In this document: positions 39,305 through 48,964 of the stretch, in pieces
How the letters are laid out: every line of letters starts with the position of its first letter
Numbering within the stretch: position 1 is the stretch's first letter
Assembly (NCBI GenBank): GCA_964630305.1
Contig: CAZVTR010000007.1
Location: 1 to 63,451, forward strand
From: JAKPPT01 sp964630305
GTDB lineage: Bacteria > Spirochaetota > Spirochaetia > Treponematales > UBA12059
Length of the DNA stretch: 63,451 nucleotides
Reading direction: 5' to 3'
Made by a program: the position numbers and the translations under genes
The notes under the pieces: generated by a model
Database searches by the model: none
What the model was told of the DNA's origin: nothing
Seen by the model: only the letters and a program-made list of their open reading frames with translations

Positions 39305-41965
39305 ATGTATACATTATCAACTGGCTTTATTTTATCACGATTGTCGGCAATAGCTGTAGTTTTATATTTTTATACTGCTGTTAAAGTACTGAGCATTAAT
39401 CCCAAAGGAACAGCTAATATAGTCGCTTTTTTTTATAACCTTGTATTTGCTATTTGGGCTATTGGCGCGGTATTCTGGTACGATGCCCCAACTAAAACCC
39501 AGGCATTCGAATTGTACCGAACTTTTTATTGGTGCTGGTGTATTTTCCCGCCAATAACATTACATTTTTTTCTTGAAATTGGGTTCCCATACAGCAGCTC
39601 ATATGCGAAGTTTCGTACACCGCTGCTGTCATTACTCTATATTCCTGCACTCTACTTTATTTTTTTCACCCGTGACAAGGTACTCGGCGATCCTGTATTC
39701 CAGGGTGGCTATTGGATGGTTGGTATAAAGAATGGGATTCACTATTTGTTGTTTTCATTCCATTACATAATCTATATTATCGGGGGACTTATACTGCTCT
39801 TTATCCAATTACTGCGCACTAAAAATCCTATAGAGAAATCAGCTTATACTATTTTTCTTTTTACTGGATTGCTTCCTCTCGTGTTTAGCGTTGTTACCGA
39901 TTTTCTATTCATCATATATAAAGTTGATTTCCCCAATCTTGCAATTCTGTGGATACTAATACTCTCTCTTGGTTTTTACTATGCTATAAGCCGTTATGGT
40001 TTCATGAACAGATTTCCAATACAAAAAAACCTGCTCAATGCCGTAAACGACCACATTATTGTGTGTGATACTCAGCTCCACATTCTCTGGGGCAATGATC
40101 AAATGCTGAAAGCTGCTAATTGCCGCAACATGCTTGCATTAAGGGAAAGCAGTATTTCTTCGATTTTTTTTAATATTAACCTCGATGCTGTTAAGAAAGT
40201 TGCTTCCGGCATAGAACAGTCTTACTATGAAAAATGTTATCTTGGTGTAAAAAAAATTCCGGTAGAAATTAGAGTTTCAGCTCTGCATAATTTCCAGCAG
40301 CCTTCAGGTGCTCTAATTGTTGCAAATGACATTAGCAATGTTCAAGCAAAAGAAAAAGCCGAACAGGATGCCCAGATCCAGCGATTAGTATTAGAACACT
40401 TTATAACTTTTTCGATGGATGGAATTTTATTAGCAGATGCAGATGGCACATTAATATACTGGAATGTAGCAATGGAAATTATTACTGGGATTAACAATAG
40501 ATTAGCAGTAGGTAAAAAATTTTGGGATATCCAGGCTCAACTGGTACCTCGTGAACACAAAAGTGCTAATGATCACTTAAAATATAAAAAACAATTTATC
40601 GCAGTATTACTTGGTGAAGCAAACACAGGAAATTTTTATGAGGAGCATGAAATAGAACGACAGGACGGGATACACAGAATTCTCCAAACGACGAGTTTTG
40701 CAATACCGGTTCCCGGCACACAATATTTTGGCAGTATAATTCGAGATATTACAAAAGAAAAAATTGCAAATGAAAATTTCTTTGAACAGCTTCAAAAGAT
40801 GTATACACTAAAAAATGTTGAAGCAATAAGTACATTAAGCAAAGGTCTAGCACACGATTTCAATAATAATTTAACAGGAATTTCTCTAGCAATTGCATTG
40901 ATTCAAGATAAACTTAAATCACACGCATCAATAACCTGCGATGAACTTCAGCAAGAACTACATATTCTCTCACTTGCATCCCAGCGTTCACTTGCATTAA
41001 CCAGAAAACTAGCTTCGTTTACAAAAAAAGAAGATGAGTTCAAACTATTCCCTATTAAAACAGCTATTAAGAATGTTTATGACTTTGCTAAACTTAATGC
41101 AAAAGCAAACATTGCAATTAACTTAAATATTACACTTGATGATACTGTTCTTGTATTTGGAGATCAGCATCAAATTGAGCAAGCATTACTTAATTTAATT
41201 AGTAATGCTGAGTATGCAATCGCTAAAAAGGGCGCTGATTTTAATGGGGAAATAACAATTGCTGCGCAAATCGAGAATGCAGGGAAACTATCTGCTTACA
41301 GTTATAGTTCACAAAAAGCAACTTTTGTGAATATTACCATTAAAGATAATGGAACTGGTATACCTAATGAAAACATTAAGCTAATATTTGAACCATTCTT
41401 TACCACCAAAGACAATGAATCGAATTCTGGTCTTGGTCTTACTATGGCTTATGGCATTGTAAAACAGCATGATGGAACTATTGAAGTTAAATCTTCAGAA
41501 GGTGAAGGTGCTGAGTTTTCTGTCTTAATCCCAATTAACTCTGCACAAAAAGAAAATGAGATTCAAATAAAACAAAATAGAGGTTATATTTTCATAATTG
41601 ACCATGAAAGCAATATTACACTGCGGCTTGAAAACCTTCTCGTTTATCTAAATTACTCTTCTGTTATTGCATCATCTATGGAACAAATAGAAGAAACACT
41701 TAGTATTTTTTCTCCAGTTAATGCTTTTATTATCAATCCAATAATGTTTTCAAATTCATCACAAGAAGAAATTGATAAGCTTACTAGCTTACTAAAAAAC
41801 ACACCGATCCTTTTTTTAGGAAATCCGCCAGCTGATAATAAGCTTTCCCAATGGTTTACTGACAGCTCAAAAATTATTAAAGTTATTTCCTATTCATTTA
41901 CTATTACCGAACTTGGGAAAGAGCTTTTTGAAGCACAATGGGAACTCACTCATCATGAGGAATAA
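39305..41965 (+). CDS. 7TM-PAS hybrid sensor histidine kinase with degenerate receiver
   Basis: The 886 residues begin with seven TM helices (about 5-235) of the 7TM histidine-kinase N-terminal type. Two PAS-like domains follow (about 245-355 and 365-490), the second with GILLADADGTLIYWN. The HisKA box has LSKGLAHDFNNNLTG with the phospho-His. The ATPase domain is intact (NLISNAEYAI, DNGTGIP, FEPFFTTK, SGLGLTMAYGIV). The C-terminal 130 residues look like a receiver (GYIFIIDHESN) whose phosphoacceptor Asp is replaced in AFIINPIMFS and whose Lys is not visible. The last 20 bases overlap the 3' end of the convergent HTH gene. Confidence 0.9.
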   Translation: MYTLSTGFILSRLSAIAVVLYFYTAVKVLSINPKGTANIVAFFYNLVFAIWAIGAVFWYDAPTKTQAFELYRTFYWCWCIFPPITLHFFLEIGFPYSSSYAKFRTPLLSLLYIPALYFIFFTRDKVLGDPVFQGGYWMVGIKNGIHYLLFSFHYIIYIIGGLILLFIQLLRTKNPIEKSAYTIFLFTGLLPLVFSVVTDFLFIIYKVDFPNLAILWILILSLGFYYAISRYGFMNRFPIQKNLLNAVNDHIIVCDTQLHILWGNDQMLKAANCRNMLALRESSISSIFFNINLDAVKKVASGIEQSYYEKCYLGVKKIPVEIRVSALHNFQQPSGALIVANDISNVQAKEKAEQDAQIQRLVLEHFITFSMDGILLADADGTLIYWNVAMEIITGINNRLAVGKKFWDIQAQLVPREHKSANDHLKYKKQFIAVLLGEANTGNFYEEHEIERQDGIHRILQTTSFAIPVPGTQYFGSIIRDITKEKIANENFFEQLQKMYTLKNVEAISTLSKGLAHDFNNNLTGISLAIALIQDKLKSHASITCDELQQELHILSLASQRSLALTRKLASFTKKEDEFKLFPIKTAIKNVYDFAKLNAKANIAINLNITLDDTVLVFGDQHQIEQALLNLISNAEYAIAKKGADFNGEITIAAQIENAGKLSAYSYSSQKATFVNITIKDNGTGIPNENIKLIFEPFFTTKDNESNSGLGLTMAYGIVKQHDGTIEVKSSEGEGAEFSVLIPINSAQKENEIQIKQNRGYIFIIDHESNITLRLENLLVYLNYSSVIASSMEQIEETLSIFSPVNAFIINPIMFSNSSQEEIDKLTSLLKNTPILFLGNPPADNKLSQWFTDSSKIIKVISYSFTITELGKELFEAQWELTHHEE

Positions 41966-42629
41966 AAGGTTTTGTTCGTAATTTCTGGCTCATACCGGTA
42001 AAGCCGAATGTCCAAATTAGCCCTGTTTCTGGTTCATTCAATGGCGAAGCTGTTTCTGTTTCCATTCGGCTATGATCCGTAGATTCAGTAGCGCCTGCAA
42101 TAAATATTCTTCGTTTTTTTCTATTTGTATTTGCATGTGCATAGGTTTTACTTAATTCATTTAATAATTGCTGTATTGAAATCCATTCATCATCATCACA
42201 ATAAACAATAAACTCATATAGAAAACTTCTTGGTCTTCCACCTGACTCATCCAATGGATTATCAAAACTTGAATCAAAGAATTGTTTAAACCCATCTTTA
42301 AAGCGTTTGCTTATCATTTTATATAAATCATTTTTTTGCTCAGAATGGACAGTTTCAGGTTTTATAATATAGTGTTCTGCAGAAGGCTCATACTTTCTGG
42401 CAAGAATTCCATTTATCATCAAAGTATCTACTAATCGCACAATACCTGCTTGTTCTAAAATCTTAACATGATAGTGTACTTTTCCGGGACCATCACCTAA
42501 TAAGCGGGCTATATCTGTAGCTGTTGCTGGTTCTCGATAATCGCGCATAGCTTGCAATATCTTAAGCCTATAAGGATGTGTAAAAGCTTTTATCTGTTCT
42601 TCTGTCTCCAAAAATAACTGCTCTTCCAT
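41946..42629 (-). CDS. ArsR-like winged-helix transcription regulator
   Basis: This 227-residue protein has an N-terminal winged HTH (AFTHPYRLKILQAMRDY, ATDIARLLGDGPGKVHYHVK, LEQAGIVRLVDT) of the HTH_20/ArsR-like type. A longer C-terminal region (KMISKRFKDGFKQFFDSS-) resembles the helical effector part of similar two-domain regulators. No metal-binding Cys motif is present. AAGG precedes the ATG. It lies 11 bases after the GGDEF gene and is probably its co-transcribed neighbour. Confidence 0.85.
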   Translation of the reverse strand: MEEQLFLETEEQIKAFTHPYRLKILQAMRDYREPATATDIARLLGDGPGKVHYHVKILEQAGIVRLVDTLMINGILARKYEPSAEHYIIKPETVHSEQKNDLYKMISKRFKDGFKQFFDSSFDNPLDESGGRPRSFLYEFIVYCDDDEWISIQQLLNELSKTYAHANTNRKKRRIFIAGATESTDHSRMETETASPLNEPETGLIWTFGFTGMSQKLRTKPFIPHDE

Positions 42630-42640
42630 ATACTGCCTTG

Positions 42641-43660
42641 TTATGGTTCATTTGAAAAAACTACAACTTTATTTCTTCCTGTTTCTTTTGCCACAAAAAG
42701 CGCTTTATCGGCATTTTGATAGAGTTCGTCTTTTGTTTTTGCATGATCTGGGAAAACGGCAACTCCTAATGATACTCTTATTTGTATATTTGCCGGATTT
42801 GATTCTTTGCCTTTTCTAAACTCAAGATAAAGCAATTCGCTTTCTTTTCTAATATGTTCAGCTAATGTGACAGCTTCTTCTAAACCTGAATCTGGCATAA
42901 AAAACGCAAACTCATCGCCAGATAAACGGGCAGCAATTATTCCATCAGAAACACATCTTGAGAACGCCGCACCAGCTGTTGCTATGACAGCATCCCCTGC
43001 TTCCTGCCCAAATGATTCATTGACAATATGAAACCGATCGATATCAAGCATCAAAAGTGCGCACTTCATACTTAAAGAAGTGTGTGAATCGGATAATTTT
43101 GAAAACCATCCTATCATACTTTCTTCTAAAAATCTCCGATTAAAAAGACCAGACATATCATCTGTGATTGCACGCTTTCTTGCTGTTTCGCCCCATCGAA
43201 CAATGTCATTTAAAAACGACGATGCTTCATTGAGCCAGTCCGTCATTGTTGATGTCATTGCGGTTAATATTTTTACACCGATATCGGCACATTCCCAAAT
43301 AATTCTATAAAAATCTATTGCATCGAGCGCGAGGAGCAAAGAATCTTCTGATGCTTCGCAGGTTGCTGAACGCTTTTCATGATCGATTATTGACATTTCC
43401 CCAAAAAAAGCACCTGTCCCAAATTCATATATTTGTCTTTCAATACCATCTTCATCTTTTGTTATGGAGACTACATGTCCTTTTACAACAATATACATGC
43501 AGTCGCCGGTATCGCCTTGTTTAAATAAAATTGATCCCGCATTTACAGCAAGCGGCCTTACTAAATCAGCAACAATATGTAATTCATCACGTGTTAATTT
43601 TGAAAAAAGCTGACATTGGAGGAGAGCCTTAACAATAGATTCTTTATCCATGCTATTCAT
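42641..43660 (-). CDS. cNMP-binding/GGDEF diguanylate cyclase
   Basis: This protein of about 339 residues has an N-terminal cyclic-nucleotide-binding domain (about 10-130) with an intact phosphate-binding cassette, FFGEMSIIDHEKRSAT, holding both Glu and Arg. After a helical linker comes a GGDEF domain with LMLDIDRFHIVNESFGQEAGD and the active-site ARLSGDEFAFF. An RxxD inhibitory site is not seen. It could make c-di-GMP under control of cAMP or cGMP. The start at 43660 has AGGA six bases upstream and overlaps the preceding homologue by eight bases. Confidence 0.9.
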   Translation of the reverse strand: MNSMDKESIVKALLQCQLFSKLTRDELHIVADLVRPLAVNAGSILFKQGDTGDCMYIVVKGHVVSITKDEDGIERQIYEFGTGAFFGEMSIIDHEKRSATCEASEDSLLLALDAIDFYRIIWECADIGVKILTAMTSTMTDWLNEASSFLNDIVRWGETARKRAITDDMSGLFNRRFLEESMIGWFSKLSDSHTSLSMKCALLMLDIDRFHIVNESFGQEAGDAVIATAGAAFSRCVSDGIIAARLSGDEFAFFMPDSGLEEAVTLAEHIRKESELLYLEFRKGKESNPANIQIRVSLGVAVFPDHAKTKDELYQNADKALFVAKETGRNKVVVFSNEP

Positions 43661-44663
43661 CTTTTTTCCTATCAAGCATAGTTATATGTTCTGCTCTGTT
43701 CCCGCCGTTCTGCCAGACATACAACATTCCATTGTAGGTTCTTTCAAATAATTTTTTGAGTAGTGTTCCATCATTCGGCCAGAGAGAATATCCAATACTT
43801 GCAGTAAGTATGATTGCTGTATTACCGGAAAAACCAGGCACTGTTATTTTTGGGTATCCAGCAGAAATTTCATTACAAATTGCCAGTAACTTGTTTTCAT
43901 TGCACTCAGGGATTACTAATGCTGTTTCGTTGCTTTTTATTCTTAGCGCCCATCCTTTGCAATTATCAGCAATTCCAAGAAGCAATTGCGCTATTTCATA
44001 CATAGCAGCATCGCCTGCTTTATGTCCATAACTATCACATAAATTTTTAAAAGCATCTGGCTTTATGCAAATTATCGCAACGGGCTGTCGCTTTTGAACT
44101 TTTCGGATTATTTCTTCGTCAAAGTAGCTTTTAACCCATAAACCAGTGGCTTTATCGGTATACATCTGATTCCTGAGTACTCTAATCCATGGAGCATTTT
44201 CCGATATAAGATTTTGGGTTGAGCGTATTCTCGCGCTAATCATAGCTACAGATCTTAGCAGTAATCTGGCGCTTACATCCGACCGCTCATTGATAAGCTG
44301 CTGCTTGGTTACTGGAAAATCAGGGAACACAAGAATTTCTGAATCTTCACATACTTTTGCAGTGGCATCATACGCACCCTGGTGAGCAAAATCAAAATCA
44401 CCAAGCACATCGCCCTCAACGAACTTAGCCCTGATTGTTTCTAAACCATTTTCTTTGCTGTAAACAGCCACAGAACCTTTTACAATAATAAAAAAATGAG
44501 TGGCACGCTCCCCTGCCTTAAATAGAATTTCATGTTTTGTAAAACTATAGCAGCCGCTTTTAGTTGCAAGCCAATATAAATCATCGGGCAAAAGCCTTGT
44601 AAAAAAAGCCGATGACAGCAAATGAGAAACTCTGTCCGAATAAGGCAGGGAAACCGGATTCAT
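43653..44663 (-). CDS. Degenerate cNMP-binding/GGDEF protein
   Basis: This 336-residue protein has the same architecture as the next gene but has lost key residues in both domains. The nucleotide cassette reads LGDFDFAHQGAYDAT, without the Arg. The GGDEF motif reads ALRIKSNETALVIP, and the metal-site region is ICIKPDAFKNLCDSYG. It is unlikely to make c-di-GMP and may regulate or pair with its intact neighbour. The start overlaps the lysS stop (ATGA), with AGGA six bases upstream. Confidence 0.85.
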   Translation of the reverse strand: MNPVSLPYSDRVSHLLSSAFFTRLLPDDLYWLATKSGCYSFTKHEILFKAGERATHFFIIVKGSVAVYSKENGLETIRAKFVEGDVLGDFDFAHQGAYDATAKVCEDSEILVFPDFPVTKQQLINERSDVSARLLLRSVAMISARIRSTQNLISENAPWIRVLRNQMYTDKATGLWVKSYFDEEIIRKVQKRQPVAIICIKPDAFKNLCDSYGHKAGDAAMYEIAQLLLGIADNCKGWALRIKSNETALVIPECNENKLLAICNEISAGYPKITVPGFSGNTAIILTASIGYSLWPNDGTLLKKLFERTYNGMLYVWQNGGNRAEHITMLDRKKDE

Positions 44664-46201
44664 GCGTTATCCTGTTCCGAATTTTTTTTATTCTCCTGTA
44701 CTGAGGGCTTCATTGTTGGGAAGAGAATTACATCACGAATACTGTACGCATCAGTTAAAAACATAATTAACCTATCAATGCCTATTCCCATACCGCCTGT
44801 AGGAGGCATACCAATTTCAAGACTGGAAATAAAATCTTCATCAAGCGCATATGCTTCATCGTCACCAAGTTCGCGCTCACGTGCTTGCTGCTGGAAACGT
44901 TCAAGCTGAACTATAGGGTCATTAAGCTCACTGTATGCATTAGCAAGCTCTCTGCCATACACGAATGCTTCAAAGCGTTCAGTCATTGAAGGATCATCGG
45001 GCTTCTCCTTAGTGAGCGGTGAAATTTCAGCCGGATAATCACACACAAATGTAGGTTGAATGAGCTGTTTTTCTGCATACTTTTCAAATGCTGCATTTAA
45101 AATATCACCCTTTGTACAGTACTCAAGTTTCTTTTTTAAGAATTCATCGAGATGTTTTTCTTTTGCCAGCGCTTGAGCTTCCTGATCTGTTTTGATTGCA
45201 GTAAAATCAATCCCGCCATACTCCTTGACTGCATCGATCATGGTAATCCTTCTCCATGGCGGTGAAAAATCAAGCTCAGTTCCCTGATATACGACTTTTG
45301 TACTGCCAGTGGCCTGTACTGCACAATACGCACACAATTCTTCGCAGAGCTTCATCATAGTTTTGTAATCAGCATAGGCTTCATAGAGCTCAATCATGGT
45401 AAACTCTGGATTATGCCGTATATCGATACCTTCATTGCGGAAATTCTTGCCCATATCATACACACGTTCCATTCCGCCAACGATACAGCGCTTTAAGTAA
45501 AGTTCTGTAGCAATTCGCAAATATAAATCAATATTGAGTGCATTGCTGTGCGTGACAAACGGCCTCGCTGCAGCACCAGAAGCGATTGTTGACAGTATAG
45601 GAGTTTCAACTTCGATATAATTTCGTTTATCAAGAAATTCCCGGATACTTTTGATTATAATTGCACGTTTTCTAAAGGTATCCATAACCTGCGGATTCAT
45701 TACCATATCAAGGTATCGTCTCCGATAGCGCAGTTCAGGATCTTTTAGGCCATGAAATTTCTCAGGGAGCGGCTCAAGCGCTTTTGTAAGGAGTTCCATT
45801 TTCTGAACATGAATCGAAATCTCCCCGCGTTTTGTCTTGAACACATACCCCTCGACACCGACAATATCACCGATGTCCCAGGTTTTGATTTCTGCATAAG
45901 CTTCCTGCCCTACTCCATCGGCACTGACATAGAGCTGAATTCTCCCATCTCTATCCTGCATGTCAAGAAATGAGGCCTTGCCGATATCGCGGAAGCTCAT
46001 AATTCTTCCTGCTACAGAAACAGTTTTATTCTCTAAAGTCTCAAAATTTTCTTTTATTTCTTTTGAATGATGCGTCTGGCTCCACACTAATTGTTTAAAT
46101 GGATTTTTCCCGGCTTTTTTGAGCTTTTCAAGTTTTTGCCGCCGTATAAGCTGTTGTTCACTTAAATTTTCTGTATATTCAAGATCTTGTTGTTCGCACA
46201 T
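44660..46201 (-). CDS. lysS: Lysyl-tRNA synthetase, class II
   Basis: This class II synthetase of about 513 residues charges tRNA-Lys. It has the N-terminal OB-fold anticodon domain (VSVAGRIMSFRDIGKASFLD), motif 1 (FLDKRNYIEVETPIL), motif 2 (FRNEGIDIRHNPEFTMIE) and motif 3 (GMPPTGGMGIGIDRLIMFLT). The start at 46201 has GAGGAGA five bases upstream; an ATG nine codons earlier lacks one. The stop overlaps the start of the degenerate GGDEF gene. Confidence 0.97.
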   Translation of the reverse strand: MCEQQDLEYTENLSEQQLIRRQKLEKLKKAGKNPFKQLVWSQTHHSKEIKENFETLENKTVSVAGRIMSFRDIGKASFLDMQDRDGRIQLYVSADGVGQEAYAEIKTWDIGDIVGVEGYVFKTKRGEISIHVQKMELLTKALEPLPEKFHGLKDPELRYRRRYLDMVMNPQVMDTFRKRAIIIKSIREFLDKRNYIEVETPILSTIASGAAARPFVTHSNALNIDLYLRIATELYLKRCIVGGMERVYDMGKNFRNEGIDIRHNPEFTMIELYEAYADYKTMMKLCEELCAYCAVQATGSTKVVYQGTELDFSPPWRRITMIDAVKEYGGIDFTAIKTDQEAQALAKEKHLDEFLKKKLEYCTKGDILNAAFEKYAEKQLIQPTFVCDYPAEISPLTKEKPDDPSMTERFEAFVYGRELANAYSELNDPIVQLERFQQQARERELGDDEAYALDEDFISSLEIGMPPTGGMGIGIDRLIMFLTDAYSIRDVILFPTMKPSVQENKKNSEQDNA

Positions 46202-46267
46202 TACTGTCTCCTCTTTTTTATCATACACTATTTTTAATTTTTTGCCGAGTACGGCAGTAGCACTCTT

Positions 46268-47059
46268 TTAGATAGTAATGCAAAGCTGAATCGGACAATG
46301 GTCGGAGCCCATAACATGTTTCTGAATTGATGTCTTAACAATGTGCGGTAAAAAATCTTTATTGATACAATGGTAGTCAATTCTCCATCCAATATCCTTT
46401 TCTCGGGCGCGTGCTCGATAACTCCACCACGTGTAGTGCCCTGGTTCACCGGGATGAAAATGTCTGAACACATCGATAAATCCCTGTGATAAAAAGTGCG
46501 TCATAAATGCTCGCTCTTCTGGGAGGTATCCGGGATTTCCTTCATTTTCTTTCGGGTAAAATAAATCAATAGGCGTATGAGCTATATTATAATCCCCTGC
46601 GAGAATTATGTGCTTTCCTCTTGAAACAAGTTTTTGCACGCGCTGAAGTACCGCTTCGCAGAACCGGAGCTTGTAATCGAGCCTGGCTCCTCCTTCCTGA
46701 GAATTAGGGAAATAAGCACTAATTACTATAAATTTTCCAAAATCAGCCTCTATATATCGTCCTTCATCATCAAATTCACTAATGCCTAAGAGTGAGATAG
46801 CGATGGGTTTCTCTTTTGAAAATAAAGCTGTACCAGAATAACCTGGACGCTTTGCTTCTGCATAGTAATGATAGTAGGGTCTATTCTGCGCATCATAGAT
46901 TGTCTTTAACTCAAGAGGCAGTTGTTCATAGCGTGCTTTTGTTTCCTGAATGCAGACAATATCAGCATTTTCTTTTTTTATCCAGTCAAGAAAGCCTTTT
47001 GTATACACAGCTCGTATACCATTTACATTCCAGGAATTTATTGTTACTAATTCTGACAT
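46268..47059 (-). CDS. xth: Exodeoxyribonuclease III (AP endonuclease, Xth)
   Basis: This 263-residue EEP-fold nuclease cuts abasic sites and trims 3' ends. Motifs are INSWNVNGIRA, IVCIQETKA (catalytic Glu), YSGTALFSK, LAGDYNIAHTPIDL (Asp/Asn), WWSYRARAREKDIGWRIDYH and MGSDHCPIQL (terminal Asp-His). The start at 47059 has GAGAGGA five bases upstream, almost the same leader as lysS (GACAGTAATG). It lies 66 bases upstream of lysS. Confidence 0.95.
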   Translation of the reverse strand: MSELVTINSWNVNGIRAVYTKGFLDWIKKENADIVCIQETKARYEQLPLELKTIYDAQNRPYYHYYAEAKRPGYSGTALFSKEKPIAISLLGISEFDDEGRYIEADFGKFIVISAYFPNSQEGGARLDYKLRFCEAVLQRVQKLVSRGKHIILAGDYNIAHTPIDLFYPKENEGNPGYLPEERAFMTHFLSQGFIDVFRHFHPGEPGHYTWWSYRARAREKDIGWRIDYHCINKDFLPHIVKTSIQKHVMGSDHCPIQLCITI

Positions 47060-47072
47060 TACTGTCCTCTCT

Positions 47073-48050
47073 CTATGGACTTGCTTCAATTACAAGATTC
47101 ATTTCAAGTGATATTGTGTATTTTTTACCTGCAACCACTGTAATCTTTCTTGAAAGCACATAGTCGCCTATTTTTATTGTTAACTGGTATTCACCAGGAT
47201 CAATCTCATACCCATTTTGCGACCAATCGATTTGCTTTCCGTTTATAAGGACAATAGCATTATCAGGAAGAGAAAATAACAGTACCGGCACAGCAGATGT
47301 AAATGATACCTGGATGTTAGTTGATTGTGCAGGAATAATAGTTACTGTAAAAACTTCTTCTTTATACCCTTCAGCAGACACCCGCACTGTATAAGTTCCT
47401 TTTTTAAGAAACAAGACGCGGTCTGTAAGAGAATATTTGATATCATCTACAAATACCGATACATTTTTAAGGTCGATATTTGGAGGCGTAAAAGAAAAAA
47501 CAATTGAACCTTCATTTTTAATTATCGGCTTTATAGTTATATTAAAATAACTATCCTCAAGAATTTTACTGACACCTTTTCCAAGCATAAAAAAACCGAA
47601 CAAAAGCGGGAATTTATCAGGAGTTGCAAGGAATGGCAGCACTGTTGCAAAGGAGTTTGTTTTTAAAGTGTGATTTTTATCTGTTGGGATTTGAAGTACA
47701 ATCGATATTCTTTCGGGCAATGGCTGAAAAAACAGCTGTGTTCCCTGATAATCATATCTTGTTTTTGAAAAAGCGGGAGAAACTTTTCCGTAAATTGTCC
47801 AGCCAATTCCTCCAATATACGGGAGCATTTCTTTAGTTATTTTTATTTCAATCTCAATTCCTTGCAGAAATGAATCATTTGCAGCTATCTGAATTCCTAC
47901 AGCTTCATTATATTTTAACTTTACAGTTTCTCCAGATGGATTAAGCGAAGATATAGTTACAGCATAGGGGACGGATATGCGAATATCTTCCGCATATACC
48001 CATGAGAAAACAATAATTCCCAGAATACCTATAAACCATCGTTTGATCAT
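47073..48050 (-). CDS. Exported PEGA-domain protein
   Basis: This 325-residue protein has a signal peptide (WFIGILGIIVFSWVYA) and a beta-rich body. The last 120 residues hold PEGA-like repeats: VLFLKKGTYTVRVSAEGYK and INGKQIDWSQNGYEIDPGEY. PEGA domains often sit in surface or wall-associated proteins. The start overlaps the stop of the M23 gene (ATGA), so the two are coupled. Its function is not known. Confidence 0.8.
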   Translation of the reverse strand: MIKRWFIGILGIIVFSWVYAEDIRISVPYAVTISSLNPSGETVKLKYNEAVGIQIAANDSFLQGIEIEIKITKEMLPYIGGIGWTIYGKVSPAFSKTRYDYQGTQLFFQPLPERISIVLQIPTDKNHTLKTNSFATVLPFLATPDKFPLLFGFFMLGKGVSKILEDSYFNITIKPIIKNEGSIVFSFTPPNIDLKNVSVFVDDIKYSLTDRVLFLKKGTYTVRVSAEGYKEEVFTVTIIPAQSTNIQVSFTSAVPVLLFSLPDNAIVLINGKQIDWSQNGYEIDPGEYQLTIKIGDYVLSRKITVVAGKKYTISLEMNLVIEASP

Positions 48051-48964
48051 TGTGAAAGCCCTTGCAAAAACAATGCAGGATTTTTCGCTGCACTAAGAAT
48101 CCGTATTTCAAAGTGAAGATGCGGACCAGTAGAGCGCCCAGTTGTCCCAACTGTACCTAGTATTGTACCTGAATTTACTTTTTGATTCAACCTAACTTGC
48201 ATTGTTTTAAGGTGGCCATATATTGTTTCTATAGAATTATCATGTGCAATAATAATATAATTACCCAATACTGTATCAAAACCGATATATTTAACAATTC
48301 CAGTACGAGCAGCACGCACTGTCGTTCCTTCCGGCGCTGCTAAATCCACACCGCTATGGTGATGCAGTTCTCCAGTGAATGGATCTTTTCTCATACCAAA
48401 AGGGCTTGTCAATTTTGCCTTTTCTACTGGCAAAATAAAATCGGGTTTTAAGAAAAAAACACGTTCAGTACTAGAAAAACGCTCTCCGGGGAAAAAATCA
48501 AAAGCAACAATTTTATTCTGGTTGCGAATATTAATTTTTTGTGGTTTTTTTGATATCAATCTTGCATGCAATAATATATCCAAATCATTTCTGTTTTTAT
48601 CATGCTGTAAAAAAATTCCGGGACTCGACGGTATAAGTATTAAGGTGCCTGGCGCAAGCGATACAGTATCACGAAAACCATTGAGTGAAACAATTGCATC
48701 ATATGGTATGAGGCATCGTGAAGCAATTGTAAATAAAGTATCATTTTTTTTTACTGTATACTGTACAATAAAAACTTCTTCTGGAATTTGCCCATTTTGA
48801 ATTATTGAAATATTTTGTTCAGCAGAACTTATAAGCTGATTAAAAACAATATCGTTAATATCTAAATTTTGAATTGCAGGATATGACTGCATTTGAGCGA
48901 ACAGCCCAACAACAGAGATAGTTAATACTAAGCAGATTAGTAATTTATTTTTTCCCAAGCACAT
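48047..48964 (-). CDS. LysM and M23 metallopeptidase-like envelope protein
   Basis: A signal peptide (LLICLVLTISVVGLFAQ) precedes a LysM domain (VQYTVKKNDTLFTIASRCLI) and a C-terminal M23 domain with HHHSGVDLAAPEGT, YGHLKTMQVRLNQ and TGRSTGPHLHFEI. The second metal-binding His and Asp (HHSGVDLAA) and HLH are kept, so it may be an active peptidoglycan endopeptidase. Several start codons are possible between 48973 and 48958, all inside the 3' end of the repeat-protein gene and none with a good ribosome binding site. Confidence 0.87.
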   Translation of the reverse strand: MCLGKNKLLICLVLTISVVGLFAQMQSYPAIQNLDINDIVFNQLISSAEQNISIIQNGQIPEEVFIVQYTVKKNDTLFTIASRCLIPYDAIVSLNGFRDTVSLAPGTLILIPSSPGIFLQHDKNRNDLDILLHARLISKKPQKINIRNQNKIVAFDFFPGERFSSTERVFFLKPDFILPVEKAKLTSPFGMRKDPFTGELHHHSGVDLAAPEGTTVRAARTGIVKYIGFDTVLGNYIIIAHDNSIETIYGHLKTMQVRLNQKVNSGTILGTVGTTGRSTGPHLHFEIRILSAAKNPALFLQGLSQ

